From NCBI GenBank assembly GCA_950022295.1, contig OX465596.1, positions 220,007,501 to 220,071,500 of the forward strand: 64,000 nucleotides of DNA, given 5' to 3'. The position numbers were made by a program, and so were the translations under genes. The stretch's first letter is position 1. Every line of letters begins with the position of its first letter. This DNA is from Bromus sterilis. Lineage: Eukaryota > Streptophyta > Magnoliopsida > Poales > Poaceae. Below the pieces are notes generated by a model. The model saw only the letters and a program-made list of their open reading frames with translations, did not search any database and was not told the DNA's origin. This document shows positions 12,274 to 24,200 of this stretch, in pieces.

Positions 12274-12531
12274 ATGAAGAAGAATTGGTACGTCGTGTAC
12301 ATTGGGAGGCGTCCGGGAGCATACGATGAGTGGTCAGAGTGTCACACCCAAGTTAACCACTTCCGAGGTAGCAGCTACAAAGGGTTCCAAAGCAAAAGTG
12401 AGGCCGAAGCTAGCTACTTGAGGTTCACGGTACTAGATGAAGAGAGTAATAAAAACAGGCTCAAAAACTACCTCCTACTTGCTTCCTTTTTTATCGCGAT
12501 GGCTCTTCTCTTGTATAGAAAAATATTGTAG
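12274..12531 (+). CDS. Small viroplasmin/RNase H1 N-terminal-domain protein with C-terminal membrane segment
   Basis: An 85-residue frame beginning MKKNWYVVYIGRRPG. Residues 5-50 match the caulimovirus-VI/RNase H1 N-terminal fold pattern: WYVVYIGRRPG, YDEWSECHTQV, F.GSSYKGFQSKSEAEASYL. In RNase H1 that fold binds RNA-DNA hybrids. The last about 20 residues are hydrophobic (LLASFFIAMALLLY) with a short basic tail, like a tail anchor. I chose M at 12274 because it opens the domain and lies five bases after an intron-like ACATATAG. An upstream GT at 12027 would splice the preceding C48-like gene into this frame (phase fits), so it may instead be the last exon of that gene. The frame is undamaged, unlike its neighbour; whether it is expressed is unknown. 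Confidence 0.5.
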   Translation: MKKNWYVVYIGRRPGAYDEWSECHTQVNHFRGSSYKGFQSKSEAEASYLRFTVLDEESNKNRLKNYLLLASFFIAMALLLYRKIL

Positions 12532-12815
12532 TTTCGATCCATCGTTAAACATGCATGTATGAATTGTATTGGAGACTTGTATATTTCATGATGATGTGTT
12601 GGTCACTATGTTGATAATTGTAATATGTTGAATCACAAGCAATGTGTGTGCCGCTAGTTGTGTGATGGTACATTATATGCTGGAAATATATATAAAACTG
12701 TATAAATACAAAGAAAATAATCAGGACAAAATAATAATAGAATATGAAAATATCAGCAGCGCTGGTCCTAAGACCAGTAGCAACGTGGCCACCCTGAGCT
12801 GAAAATCAGCTCTTA

Positions 12816-12820
12816 CAGCG
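12816..12820 (+). repeat. Target duplication CAGCG, left of element 2
   Basis: Matches 30531-30535 exactly; removing element 2 with one copy restores continuous CACTA subterminal sequence. Confidence 0.9.
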
Positions 12821-13109
12821 TGTAAGCCCCCCGATGCAGTGCTAACTCAAGTTAGTAGCTTTCGTGTCCCGCTCGAGTTAGTAGCGCATAAAAGGCCACC
12901 GAATCACGACACTCGCACTCGTGTCGCTTTCGGATTCTCGACAACAGATATAAGAACAATGAACTTTAAACTAAGACATAAATATATAGAGTCCAGAGCA
13001 TACAACGCCGCAGGTATTTATTACATCATCTCAGAGGTCATAGACCGAGCAGTACATCATGCAACAAGCGAAAGACAATCACGACCGAGTACGGTCAAAA
13101 TCCAAATGG

Positions 13110-14455
13110 TCCTTCGGGGGCACCTCCACGAAGTAACGTCCGGTGCTCGGGTCGAGGTAGTAGTCAACTGCAGCGGCCGATCAGGCAAAACAGTAAAAGC
13201 ACAAAGGAAACCAGGGGTGAGATTATATCATTTCTGGATAACTAACTTCCTACGATAAGACAAGGTAAAAGTAAAGGTTGCAGCCGCACTAGCATATATG
13301 GTGGCTATCGTTCTATTAGAGCAGAGGTAAGATCCAAGAATGCACATGACATCGTGTCATAAGTCTGCTATCCACCTACTTACGGCAAACATAACACAAC
13401 CGTGTTCTTCTCTCGGTCCCCCTGGACGAAGAAAAGCAGCCAAGGCACTCACACGGTAGGCAAGTTTTAATTATGATCCAGTTTGATGTTATTCTATGAA
13501 CAAGGAGTAGGTCTTGAGTCTTCCATAACTACGGACATGGCTTTTCGAAAAGATTTAACCCTGCAGTGTTGTACCAACTGCCCATCATAGGCTTCGCATG
13601 TACGCTCGGTTTCCACTTGGCTAGGTAAGCGCCTGAAACTCCGTAACGCCAGAGTCCCTCTAACTAACAACGCACAATTGCGGGTGGCCCCCGGTGAGTC
13701 GACATCCAACTCAAAAGCCGGCCGCGCTCTCGAATCGGTCTCTACCGTATGGCTAAGGTCGGGTTTAGTCTCACCTAAATAACAGGGGACTTCCCTAGCT
13801 CACCAGTGTGGACCAACCAGAGGAACTATGTCTCCGTTGGTCCGTGTTGTTTCGAAAACTGCTGGGGTACCAACCAAGCACACACACGTTTGGAAATAGT
13901 AAATCAGCTCTGGCCACCACTAGAATTGTATGAAGCTAGCTAGGTAAGACAAGGGGGCCCATAGAACCCCACACACGATTAGGCACGCTCGTCAAGAAAC
14001 ACAATACACGGAACTCGGGACCTAGGTGACTCAAATGGAACAAAACACCTGGAGGGAACGACCCGGTCTTCCATCCTTCATCAAATATAAATTAACATCA
14101 TAATAATAAATATCAACCAACTTATATAGTAACATGATATCCCAACCATAGTATAGGGTAAGCAGCAAGTTTTCCTACTCATACTGAGCAATGGCTGAGC
14201 AGCGGTAACTTAGCAATACAAAGTTTTGCTGGGATGTTGGGATCATGGCTGTTTGGGTTTTGATTGTGGCATAAGCAAGGTGGATAGGATCAAACAATCG
14301 TTCTAAACTATAGCTAGGCAGGTAGGCAGAAATTTATCAACTAATGGTATAGATCTTCCCCTTGCCTGGGTAATCGGTCGACGGAGTAGACGTAGCACGG
14401 TCCTTGGGCTCCGTGTCGGAAACCTCCACGTAAGTCTCCTCGGTAGTCTCAGGTG
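13110..14455 (-). pseudogene. LTR mini-gene of family B, 3' LTR of element 2 (tail deleted)
   Basis: First exon 14455 down to 14366: 90 bp, open, acidic (SDTEP), with a CTACGTTAG acceptor upstream and CCCAG|GCAAGG donor. Second exon begins at 13167 after GCTGCAG and reads DYYLDPSTGRYF, but a deletion removes the acidic run and the stop, so this copy is broken. Confidence 0.4.
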
Positions 14456-15001
14456 CTAACGTATTACCGGCAAGGAAAACACACAAGTAAACATCGAGGC
14501 CAACAATGCTCAAGTATGGATGAGATGATCAAGTTTAAAGACAGGGTGTGACCCTATCTAGTCAAATTTAAATGGAGGTGTTGACGACACGTCAACAACT
14601 TCATATGCAATTACTTATGTTTTTATGGCTTTGGTCATAGCCTTAAATTTGGTGTAAATATCATAGCAATATGGCATGGCATGAAAAAATAATAACAATT
14701 TAACAATAATAAACATCGCGAAATTAATATAACGATTCCGGAGACGGAGAAGTGTCAGTGAATTTGACACTGGGAAGATACAACAGAAGAAAAGGGCCCA
14801 GCCACATTGTATATGACAATATGCTAGGTGCTGGTTTGAGATTGCAAAGGAATTGAAGACGACATGGAACAGAAGTTGAATGATCAGATGAAAGAGATTC
14901 AACATGCACTGAAGTTGAAAGAATGCAAAGAAAAGAAAGGCAAGGAAAAATTGAAATGTTCAAGTGATTACACCATGTCCATTTGAGTTGTACAAAACAC
15001 C

Positions 15002-15388
15002 AAATGGACATCACCATTCAATTCCTTGGAGTTTTTTTTTTCTACCCCAAAACCATACATGACATGGCACCATTGAATTGGCATAACACAGTTGCAAATA
15101 CAAAGGAATTTAGGGTTCTGAGTGCAAAAGTGCACCACTTGCATTTTGTAAAAATAAAACTAAAATGGAAAAACAAATATCACCATGCTGATCCTTGGGA
15201 AAAACTACCCCAAACTCATATATGGTATGCCATATTTGAATTTTGAAATAGCACTTCGCAAATTCATAAGAAGTGAGGGGCTTTTTGCAAACTTACCACT
15301 ACTCCGAAATTTAGAGGGGCCAAAATGCAAAATGGACATCACCACTGTGATCGTTGGGCAAAACTACCCCAAGTTCATATATTGGATG
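15002..15388 (+). repeat. Three imperfect direct repeats of about 165 bp inside the element 2 LTR
   Basis: Units near 15002-15060, 15163-15232 and 15329-15388 share AATGGACATCACCA, then TGATCCTTGGG, then ACTACCCCAA.CTCATATATGG. The middle unit is weaker at its start. The element 4 LTRs keep only two (49176-49243 and 49330-49400). Confidence 0.7.
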
Positions 15389-15644
15389 ATATGCTTGAGG
15401 TGAAAATGCCCAGACATTCAGAAACAGTTTGAATTAAATTCAACTCAAATTTTTGGAAAAGGAAAAACTGACAGGAAAAAAAGGATAAGGACTTGGCCTC
15501 CAGCATCACTGGGCCGCATCCAGCCCTCCTCTGGCCCAAACCAAGGCCTCACTGGCCTGATAGCAGCCCACCATGGTCACAGCCACTTGCAGGTGGGGCC
15601 TGCCTGTCAGCCTCCCATACAAAAAAGGGGGCTTAAATCACCTC

Positions 15645-15725
15645 TCCCCCGGGGGTATTCGAACCCATGACCACACACACTTGACACAGCGAACTAGCCA
15701 CTCGGGCTGAGAGGGGGAGTACGTT
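15645..15725 (-). other. tRNA-like module in the element 2 3' LTR
   Basis: On the minus strand an A-box-like CCGAGTGGCTAGTTCG is followed about 35 bases on by a B-box-like GGGTTCGAATACC. The order and spacing resemble tRNA-Ser/Leu or a SINE head. The T-stem no longer pairs fully. It is not a functional tRNA gene: no acceptor stem is formed. Confidence 0.55.
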
Positions 15726-16351
15726 AGTACTGCTCTCTGAATATAGGTAAAGCATGGTTCGTTTGGTGCTAACTGAAGAAAAAATGCGGAGGAGAAACGG
15801 GCCCGACCACGACAGGCACTGGAGTCCACAAAGGTACCTCCTTGGCGTCTAGGGGCATGATCTAGACGTACCCGGGCACGCACGCGCATGACCTGGACAC
15901 GCCATGGGCTCGGCGGCCATGAACGGCACGGCGGCGACTAATACGGCGACGCGAAACGCGAACGATGACGGCTAGCTACCTACGCGGGAAGGAATGGATA
16001 GAGACTCGTCGTGGCTCACCTAGAGGTGGTCGACGACGAGCGCGAGCGTGCCATAGAGGAGGTAGTCGTTCACCGGCGTCGGGGAAGAAAGGGGTGAGGC
16101 GGAGGCCCTCGTCGCGCGTTCAAATCCGGCCACCACACCGGAAACCTGCGACGGGGAGCGGTTCAGAAAGGGTCCAAGACCATGCAAAAGAGCACAGGCT
16201 CGTCAGCACCGCGAGACAAAGACGCATTTCTCTCCGTCTTACCTGTGCTCAGGTGGAATAGGGGAGAGCCATGGCGAAGATGCAGGCGGCGGCGACGGAA
16301 ATTGAGGACGGGGAAAGGTAACTAGGGTTCCCGTAGCACTAGGGGGTACCG

Positions 16352-16357
16352 CTTATA
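16352..16357 (-). promoter_or_regulatory. TATA box of element 2 3' LTR
   Basis: TATAAG on the minus strand about 735 bp into the LTR, in a GC-rich setting, present at the same place in all four family B LTRs. About 80 bases on is ATGGCTCTCCCC, a seven-codon frame (16272 down to 16249) followed closely by a CACAG|GTAAGA donor. Confidence 0.6.
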
Positions 16358-17022
16358 AGGGGGAGGGCCCCTTGGCCACGCTGGCCGGCGTCGACGTTGA
16401 CGTTGCCGCCGGCTGTGAGAGAGAGGAGAGAGGGGACCCCGGCCACGCCGTAAAGAGAACATGCGTGAGCCGTGGGATGGAGATCGGACTATCCCAGCTG
16501 CCTCCGCGTACCGCTTCGGTGGCACGGGCTTGAGCCCAAGGGAGGAAGAGGCCCAGGTGGGCTGGCTGAGTCCCTGAAAGAAAAGCAAAAAATAAAGCCC
16601 CCCTCTCTGGACCTTTTCCATTTAATAAAACATAAAAGGACTTTGGGGTTTTCCCGAATTAATTACAAGGGTTAAAAATACATAAAAATATGTAAAATCA
16701 TCCTTGCAATATTAGCCAATTTATAAAATTGGTTTGGACATATTTGGCAACAACAAAATGTGGCCCACTTTTGGAATTCAAAACACTTTGAACTACACCC
16801 CACATTCTTGGTGATGGAAAAAACAAGTTGAGGATTGTAAAACCCTTGCCCAAGCAAAAGAAATGGCTATGCCAAGTTTGGGTTTTAGGGGAGATCAAAT
16901 GCAAATGGAACAATTCACCAAACACCCTTCTTTACCCATCTTGATTGAAATCAAAATAAATTCAACTGACATAGCCATTTCAAATCATCACATGAAATTA
17001 CATGAACTAGCACCATGCCAAG

Positions 17023-17391
17023 TTACAAAGTCAACAGACAAGGTCGAATTACATGATGTTTTTTGGGAATTGCATGTGGGCTGTTACAGCACTCTCCCAC
17101 CAACACAGGATCTTGTCCCGAGATATAAGCCTGAAATAAATCTGGATACTTGGAACGGAGATGATATTCACGGTCCCACGTTGCTTCCTTCTCCGAATGA
17201 TGTGCCGACTGAACCTTCATGAACTTGAAGGTATTTTTGCGAGTCTTGCGCTCGGACGTCTCAAGAACACGGACTGGACGCTCTGAGTAGGAAAGGTCCG
17301 CACTCAGCTGGATGTTGCCCAAGTCAACGGCCTGCTCTGGCTTCTTGAAGCACTGCTTTAGCTGGGATACATGGAACGAAGAACATATCGG
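17023..17391 (-). pseudogene. pol: pol of element 2, C-terminal part (integrase tail and chromodomain)
   Basis: Continues the pol of 21258-24475 beyond the nested solo LTR. It encodes SFHVSQLKQCFKKPEQ and then a chromodomain, VRVLETSERKTRK...FMKVQSAHHSEKEATW. The normally conserved Trp in KVQW is Ser here, which should weaken the aromatic cage or core. The family stop after LFQA has become Tyr, so the frame reads through the purine tract into the LTR. Elements with this domain are thought to target silent chromatin by binding methylated histone H3. Confidence 0.9.
17089..17109 (-). other. Polypurine tract of element 2
   Basis: Minus strand GGTGGGAGAGTGC directly before the TGTAAC start of the 3' LTR. 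Confidence 0.75.
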
Positions 17392-17396
17392 AAGCT
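17392..17396 (+). repeat. Target duplication AAGCT, left of solo LTR
   Basis: Exact match to 21253-21257. Confidence 0.92.
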
Positions 17397-20300
17397 TGTA
17401 AGGCCCGATATGCGGTACTGTTCCAGATCTAGATGTTTCCATCCAGATCCGGGGACGAAGCACATATCGGTCCCACCGCGACATATGACATAGCCATATG
17501 CCCCGGATATCCAACATGATATCACAACATTACAGATACAGGATACAACATCTCATACAATCGGCATATAACTTCCTTCATACAATACAACAACGGAAGA
17601 TACATGTCTGAGTACAGACTACATTCAAATGCCTAGTGGCAAAGAGAAAAAGATCGATCCCCATAACCACACGGGTCCAGGCCCTCCGCCGGGATCCGCC
17701 TAACTAGTCGTCGTCGAGTCTCCACGTGAAACGTCGATCACAATACCTGTTGTCGATCAAGAACCCTAAAAAGAGTTTGGGGGTAGTATCATGAGTACAG
17801 AAGTACTCAGCATCCAACTGTAGTGGTCCACTGACCCAGCAAGGACGTCATCACTCGTCATTCTAGGACAACTAGTAGTTTACGGTAAGGATGGGGTAAG
17901 TGGTGAGGTTGCTGCTGCACTAGCATGTATGAAGTGGCTAAGGATCTAGAGAGTAAGATAAGAAGCCAAGCATTCGATGAGGAATTGCCTCCAACAAGTC
18001 TGCTATCCACCTACTACGCAAACATAACACCTATCCTATCCTTGTCCTCCTCTTCGCATCCCTACGAAGAAGAAGCAGTCAAGGCACACACACATTGATC
18101 ATGTTTATTAAGATAATCTCAGTTGTTGTTGTCTATGAACAAGGAGTAGGTCTCAAGAAGTCCATAACCGTGGACACGGCTTCTCGAAAATATTTAACCC
18201 TGCAGGGGTGTACCAACTTCCCATTACAAGGCTCCGCACGCAGGCCCATCTCTCTCAGTTGCTACCCATCACAGGCAACCGTTTTATGATTTAGTTCCAA
18301 GAGATCCGAAACGACAGGTCCCTCTAGCTAACAACGAACAAATCCGGGTGGCCCCCGGGGAGTCGACACCCAATCCAAAAGCTGGCCACGCTCTCGATCG
18401 GACGTTTCCGTCTCAACAGGGTTTGGGTTACTGAGACGCCTCACGTGAGGCCTCGGGCCCTCGCCGGTCAAAGGTGGACCAATAGGGAAACTAAGTCCTC
18501 ACTGGTCCGGGTTGTTTTAAAGGATGTCTGCCAGGAGCTACCCGACAGGCTTATATGCATGGTTTTCAAATGGTAAATCAGCTTGGGCCACCTCTAGAAA
18601 TGTTTGAAGCTAGGTAGGTAAGAAAAGGGGACCCCATAGTATCCCACACGCGCTTAGGCACGCTCAGTCTTAAAACCAATACCCAGAACTCAGATCCTAG
18701 GTGACTCGAATTTAACCAAACGTCGGGGCGGGATAGCATAGACCTTTCATCCTTCGTCGAATATAGTCAACATTATAATAATCATATCATCAACAACAAT
18801 ATAATAATGTGATAGCCCAAACCAAGGAGTAACAGGGTAACATCGTAGCATCCTAAGCATGCATACTAAGAAGGGGCTGAGCAACGAGCAATAGTAACAT
18901 AGCAGTACATGGTTTGCTGGGAGGGGACATGGATGTATCGGTTTAAAAGACGCTATAAACATGTGGTAGGATCAAACATCGAACCTAACCTAGACTAGCA
19001 TGCAAACCGCTGGTTGAAATAGAATGGATCATAAGTAATGTATAGTCCTTGCCTGTTGATAAGTCAGGTTCCGAAGGTGTAGTTGATCGCAAGCTCGCAT
19101 CGTCTCCGAGAGTAACCGCGGGAGGCACACAGGAAGGAAACACTGGAAAGCAATCAACGAGCAAGCATCTATTACTATGAATCAAACACGAGCAAGCATT
19201 AACAAGAAGGCAACACGAGACAACGCACTACGGTATCGCATCTATCGTCGAGAGCGGTTGCTAACAGGTTAAGTGAAGTACTCGTCACACACGACAGTAC
19301 CGCACATTTACGGTGGTTCAAGTTTTTTAGCTACAGGTGATCAACAAAGTTTGTTAACATGGCATCTCACTCAAGCATGGCATATCACACAAACATTACA
19401 AGAGGTGAAACATAAAGGAAACTATATAATCTAGTCACTTTAAGTGGGGTAAAACCTATACATGTCAAACTATTGCGGACCCCACGATAAAATAGAATTT
19501 GGTACTATTTTGACCTAAAGCATATTTTATATTTTTTATTAGCAAGCAAGAGCAGCATAAACACAATCTACATGCAATTCTAGTCAAGTTACATATAAAG
19601 AACATTTTAAACAGAGCAACAGTTAAAAAGTTATGGAAATTACAGTTTACAGTGGCATGGGTTGTAATTAGCAGGTAAACAACATGTAAACAAGGTCAAA
19701 CATGGAAAAAGAGCACATTTTATTAATCTACACAAAATTCTAAGCAACTTTCATGTTTAAATCGTCGCGATCCGAGCTACCGTTAAAAAGATATCGCCGT
19801 TGCAAAATTACTAACACAATCTGCCAAAATAATAGAAACCCTAGCAGAACGGGCCGAAACAGAGGCAATCAGGCCCAACAGTAAATAAATAAAAAGAAGG
19901 AAAGGCGGTGGGCATGCTCACCATGGGCCAAGCCCAGCCGGCAGAGGAGGCTCGGGATAAGGGAGCCTCGCCCCTGGGCGAAGGATAGCGTAAGGGGAGA
20001 TGGGCCGGCCTGGCAGGCGCTGGTTCACGTGGTCGCTGGGCCTAGGAGCTGGGCCGTCGCTGGTGCGGCCCACTCGGGCGGACACGGGTGAACGGTTGCT
20101 GGGCGACGGGGCTTCGTGCTCCTCCCGCCGAACGAAGACGGCGGCGGCTGATTCAGCTACCTCGCCGGCTGCCGACTGGAGGTGGCCACCGGAGGGCGGC
20201 GCGGTCGTCGAGGGTGGTCGTTCTTGGGCGTGGGAGACGAGGGGCGTCGGATCAGGCGGTTCAGGCGGCGGCGTCGAGCTTGCACTCGGGTCCATGGAGG

Positions 20301-21252
20301 CTCGGCGTTTGCTGTGAGAGAGAGGAGGGAGATGAGGGAGAGAGGAGAAGGGAGGAGAGGAGAGGGAAGCCACGGGGCGACCTGGGGCATGCGACTCCTC
20401 GGCCTCGCCGGAGGGAGGAGCGGCGGTCGGCCTGCGGTGCTAGGCGGTGACGAGGCGGCGGGGAAGACGGCTCGGGTGGTGGAGTTCCACGCGTGCTGGC
20501 TGGGTGCAAGTGGTGACGTGGCACACTCCCATCCATCCGAGCCAGATCGGACGGCTGAGATCGCAGGATCTGGATCTGAGGTGGTTGGTGGCTGGTTCTC
20601 CATGTGGCGGCTGTGGAGAGGGCAGGCACGAAAACTGAGGGAGGCTAGGTGCTAGGGTTTGCCAGATTTGGAAGGGGGCTTGACCATTTAAAGAAGGAGG
20701 TTAGGGATGCTAAAGGGGTTGTTTTTGGGCCTGTTAAAGGGGTTTTGGGCTTAGATTTTCAGGTGGGCTAGATTCAGAGGATAAGAGGGAAATATTGTTG
20801 GCCGGTTGGCTGCCTGCGTGAAATTTTATAAATACGCCCATGGAATTACATCGGCTACTATGCCTCGCACATCCAGTCGTTTAACTACCCGACGAAGTCG
20901 GAATCGCACGAAAATGGAAACACATCGTCGCAACATGATAACCACATCGTCTACAACGTTTCGCATAGAACCGAGAACGTCGAAACCCACCCGACAAAAT
21001 AACCCATTTAAATTTAAATGGGGGCTTTTCCGCACCGATGGTGAAGGCTGGTCTTGTGCCGGTTGTCGCGACGGTGCTCGGGCGAAGCCGGTGTCGCAAC
21101 GGTCGATTGTCACGGTGGCAAATGTGGGTCTCCGTCCGGTACGAGATAAGAGGGGGGAAAATAATCGCCGATCGATACCGCAAACAAATCAGACAATCAA
21201 ACAATTCACACCAAAACAAAAAATTTAATTTTTGTGAAATCTGGGCTTTACA
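17397..21252 (-). repeat. Solo LTR, family C, nested in element 2 pol
   Basis: 3856 bp, with TG...CA ends (minus strand TGTAAAGCCC to CCTTACA) and AAGCT on both sides. It contains no gag, pol, primer site or purine tract, so it is a solo LTR left by LTR-LTR recombination. Orientation is set by likeness of its start and end to the family A and B LTRs. It shares the first 1.7 kb with the LTR at 62226-64000. The GC-rich block at about 19950-20650 gives several long overlapping ORFs on both strands, which I do not read as genes. It carries the palindromic core near 18160-18220 and a mini-gene remnant. Confidence 0.92.
17704..19116 (-). pseudogene. LTR mini-gene of family C, solo LTR copy
   Basis: Same plan as in families A and B. 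First exon about 19116 down to 19053 ends ACAACAG|GCAAGG with a frame ending STTPSEPDLST plus one base; its acceptor AG has become CG. After about 1.29 kb, CTTTTTAG precedes the second exon, 17765 down to 17704, 62 bp, ending LDDD and TAG. The phase (one base plus two) is the same as in the other families. In the copy at the right edge the donor is a canonical CATCAG|GTAAGG. Confidence 0.35.
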
Positions 21253-21257
21253 AAGCT
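21253..21257 (+). repeat. Target duplication AAGCT, right of solo LTR
   Basis: Exact match to 17392-17396. The pol reading of element 2 resumes on either side. Confidence 0.92.
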
Positions 21258-24200
21258 CGAGCCGAAAGTCAAGAGGTCCTCTAGTCTCAAGGATGCGGAA
21301 AGGTCCGACAAATCTTGGTGCGAGCTTTCCTTTGATGCCAAAGAGGTGAGTTCCCCTCAATGGAGACACTCTCAGGTACGCCCAATCACCAACCTGAAAC
21401 GCTACACCATGGTGCCTTTTGTCATAATAGGCCTTCTGCCTAGACTGTGCTTCCTTTAGGTGTTCTCGGACAATCTTCACTCTGTCCTCTGCCTCCTGGA
21501 TCACATCTGGACCGAACAACTGCCTCTCACCTGTCACGGACCAGTTCAAAGGTGTCCTGCACTTCCGGCCATACAAGACTTCGAACGGTGCTGCCTGCAG
21601 ACTTGCCTAATAGTTGTTGTTGTAAGAGAACTCAGCATACGGCAAGCACTCTTCCCACTTCATGCCAAAGGATATGACACATGCTCGAAGCATGTCCTCG
21701 AGGATTTGGTTCACGCGCTCGACTTGCCCACTTGTCTGAGGGTGATAAGCGGTACTGAACAACACTGTCGTACCAAACGCCTTTTGAAAGGTCTGCCAGA
21801 ACTTAGAGGTGAAAAGGCTGACTCTATTGGAACTGGTCTTCTTTGGAATGCCATGTAAAGATACAAATCTTGCGATGTACAAATCCGCCAACTGAGCTGC
21901 TGAAATGGAGTCCTTCACTAGAAAGAAGTGGGAAACTTTGGAAAGATTGTCAATGACAACAAAGATGGCATTGTTCTTCCTCTGCGACAAGGGGAAGCCT
22001 GTGATGAAATCCATCTCTATGTGATCCCATTTCCACTCCGGAATCTTGAGTGGCTAAAGCAACCATGCAGGCTTCTGGTGCTGTTCCTTCACTCTCCTGC
22101 ACACATCACACTGAGACACGTAACGGGCAACATCCCGCTTCATACGAGTCCACCAAAAGCTTTGCTTGAGATCCTGGTACATCTTTGTACTGCCAGGGTG
22201 AATAGAAAGCTTGGAATCATGGGATTCCTTCATGATGACCTCTCTGAGATCTCCCTCCTTGGGAACAACAACTCGCTCTTCGAACAACACGGTGTCGTCA
22301 TTATGCACTGAAAAGCAACCGTTCTTCGGAACTGAGACGGCAATACCCTGCTTGATCTTTTGTATCATTGAGATGCCAGACTGAGCTTCACGGATCTTCT
22401 CATGGATAGTGGGCTCTACCACAACGTTGGCAAGGTAGCCTGCTGGAACTAGCTCGAGATTTAGCCTTCGAAAACGACTCGCACAGATCAGGGTGGATCT
22501 TATGCACTTGGATATTATTGTAATCGCCCTTGCGGCTCAGCGCATCAGCTATGACATTGGCCGTCCCAGGCGTGTACTGAATATCAACTGTGTACTCAGT
22601 AATGGTTTCAAGCCATCTTCTTTGCCTCACGTTCAGATTTGGCTGAGTGAACAAGTACTTCAGACTCTTGTGGTCGGTGAACACATCCACCTTCCTCCCT
22701 GAGAGGAGGTGTCGCCAAGTGATCAAAGCGTGCACAACTTCTGCAAGCTCCAAGTCATGCGTGGGATAATTCCTCTCACTCATCTTCAACTGTCGTGAGG
22801 TATAAGCCACAATATTCCTGCCTTGCATCAAAACTCCGCCTAGACCTTGCAATGAGGCATCACAAAACACCTGAAAAGGCTATGATTCATCTGGCGGCGT
22901 GAGAATTGGAGTTATGGTCAACTTCTCTTTCAACTCCTCGAAGGCTGACTAGAAAGCTGGTGACCAAGTGTATCGTTTGCCTTTGCACAACAATTCAGTC
23001 ATTGGCTTCGCTATTTTGGAGAAATTCTACACAAACCTCCTGCAATAACTGGCGAGGGCGAGAAAACTCCTTAGCTGCTTCACATTCTTCGCCGGAGCCC
23101 GCTCTTGAATAGTGCAGACTCGCTCTGGATCAACCGCGATTCCCTCAGCGGAAATAACATGGCCAAGAAAATTGACCTTATCCAGCCAAAACTCACACTT
23201 GGAGAACTTGGCGTAGTACATGTGCTCTCTCAGCTTCTGCAGCACCAGGCGTAGATGTTCCTCATGTTCAGCCTCTGACTTGGAATAGACAAGAATGTCT
23301 TCGAGGAATAGGATCACAAACACATCAAGCCATTCTTGGAACAAATAGTTCATAGCTCTCATGAATGTTGGAGGGGCGTTTGAGAAACGAAAAGTCATGA
23401 CTATGAACTCATACAACCCATAACGTGTGCTGAACGCGGTCTTGGGAATGTCCTCTTCACGAACACGGATTTGATGATACCCCATCCTCAAGTCAAGCTT
23501 GGAAAACACCTTTTCCCCATTCAACTGTTCGAACAGATCATTGATGCGGGGTAGAGGGTATTTGTTCTTGATGGTCTTCTTGTTGATACCGCGATAGTCT
23601 TGGACCAAGCGGCTAGTCCCAATTTTCTTCTAAACAAAGAAAGCTGGTGCACCCCAAGGGGAAGTGCTCGCGCGGATAAAACCGCCTGCTTCCAACTCTG
23701 TCAATTGCTTCTTGAGCTCAATCAACTCTTTCGAACACATATTGTACGGATGCCGAGAAATCGGCTGGGTACCAGGCTCTAGCTCAATAACGAACTGAAT
23801 AGCTCGAACTGGGGGAATTTCTGGCAACTCCTCTGGAAAGACGTCTGGTAACTCACTGACAACTTTGAATTCCTCGAGCAAAGGCGCGACTCCTGCGTTC
23901 AAGGCGTACAACTGTGCTGCTCCTTCCACTGAGCCACAAGTGTAAAAGACTTCTGCGTCTGAATCATGTATCAACTTCATGGATCTGGTCGGACAATCAA
24001 TATTGGCCTTCTGCTGCACAAGCCAACCCATGCCCCAAATGACATCAATGTCGGAACGTGGAAGAAAAATCAAGGAAGCGGAGAAAAGGAGACCCTGAAT
24101 CTGAATGTGAGCACTCGGAACCCTGACAACTGAACTTACCTTAGAGCCCGGGGTAGCAATGGTCAATGGAGAAGGCATCACCTCTGCCTGGAAATCAAAC

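Larger units (their letters stand above)
10878..12820 (+). mobile_element. CACTA transposon, 3' part, left segment
   Basis: Sequence between elements 1 and 2 that rejoins 30531-30724 once element 2 and one CAGCG copy are removed. It carries a decayed C48-peptidase-like gene and a small viroplasmin-domain gene, both typical cargo of plant CACTA elements. Near 12750-12820 it has short GC-rich subterminal repeats (CAGCAGCGCTGG and similar) continued at 30531-30714. The left end is hidden under element 1 or beyond it, and I see no En/Spm transposase here. The assignment rests on family knowledge of the gene content and on the terminus at 30714-30724. Confidence 0.65.
12821..17088 (-). repeat. 3' LTR of element 2
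   Basis: 4268 bp; on the minus strand it starts TGTAACAGCCC and ends CTTACA. Against the partner LTR it lacks two blocks: about 105 bp at 13110 (equivalent to about 26272-26380, removing the acidic tail of the mini-gene) and about 195 bp at 15787 (equivalent to about 29020-29220). It carries a TATA box, tRNA-like module, three tandem 165-bp units and the palindromic core. Confidence 0.93.

Noticed and set aside
19918..20655. Several long overlapping ORFs on both strands in a GC-rich block
   Set aside because: They lie in the body of a solo LTR, overlap on opposite strands, are made of low-complexity Pro/Arg/Gly sequence and show no domain; GC content alone explains them.
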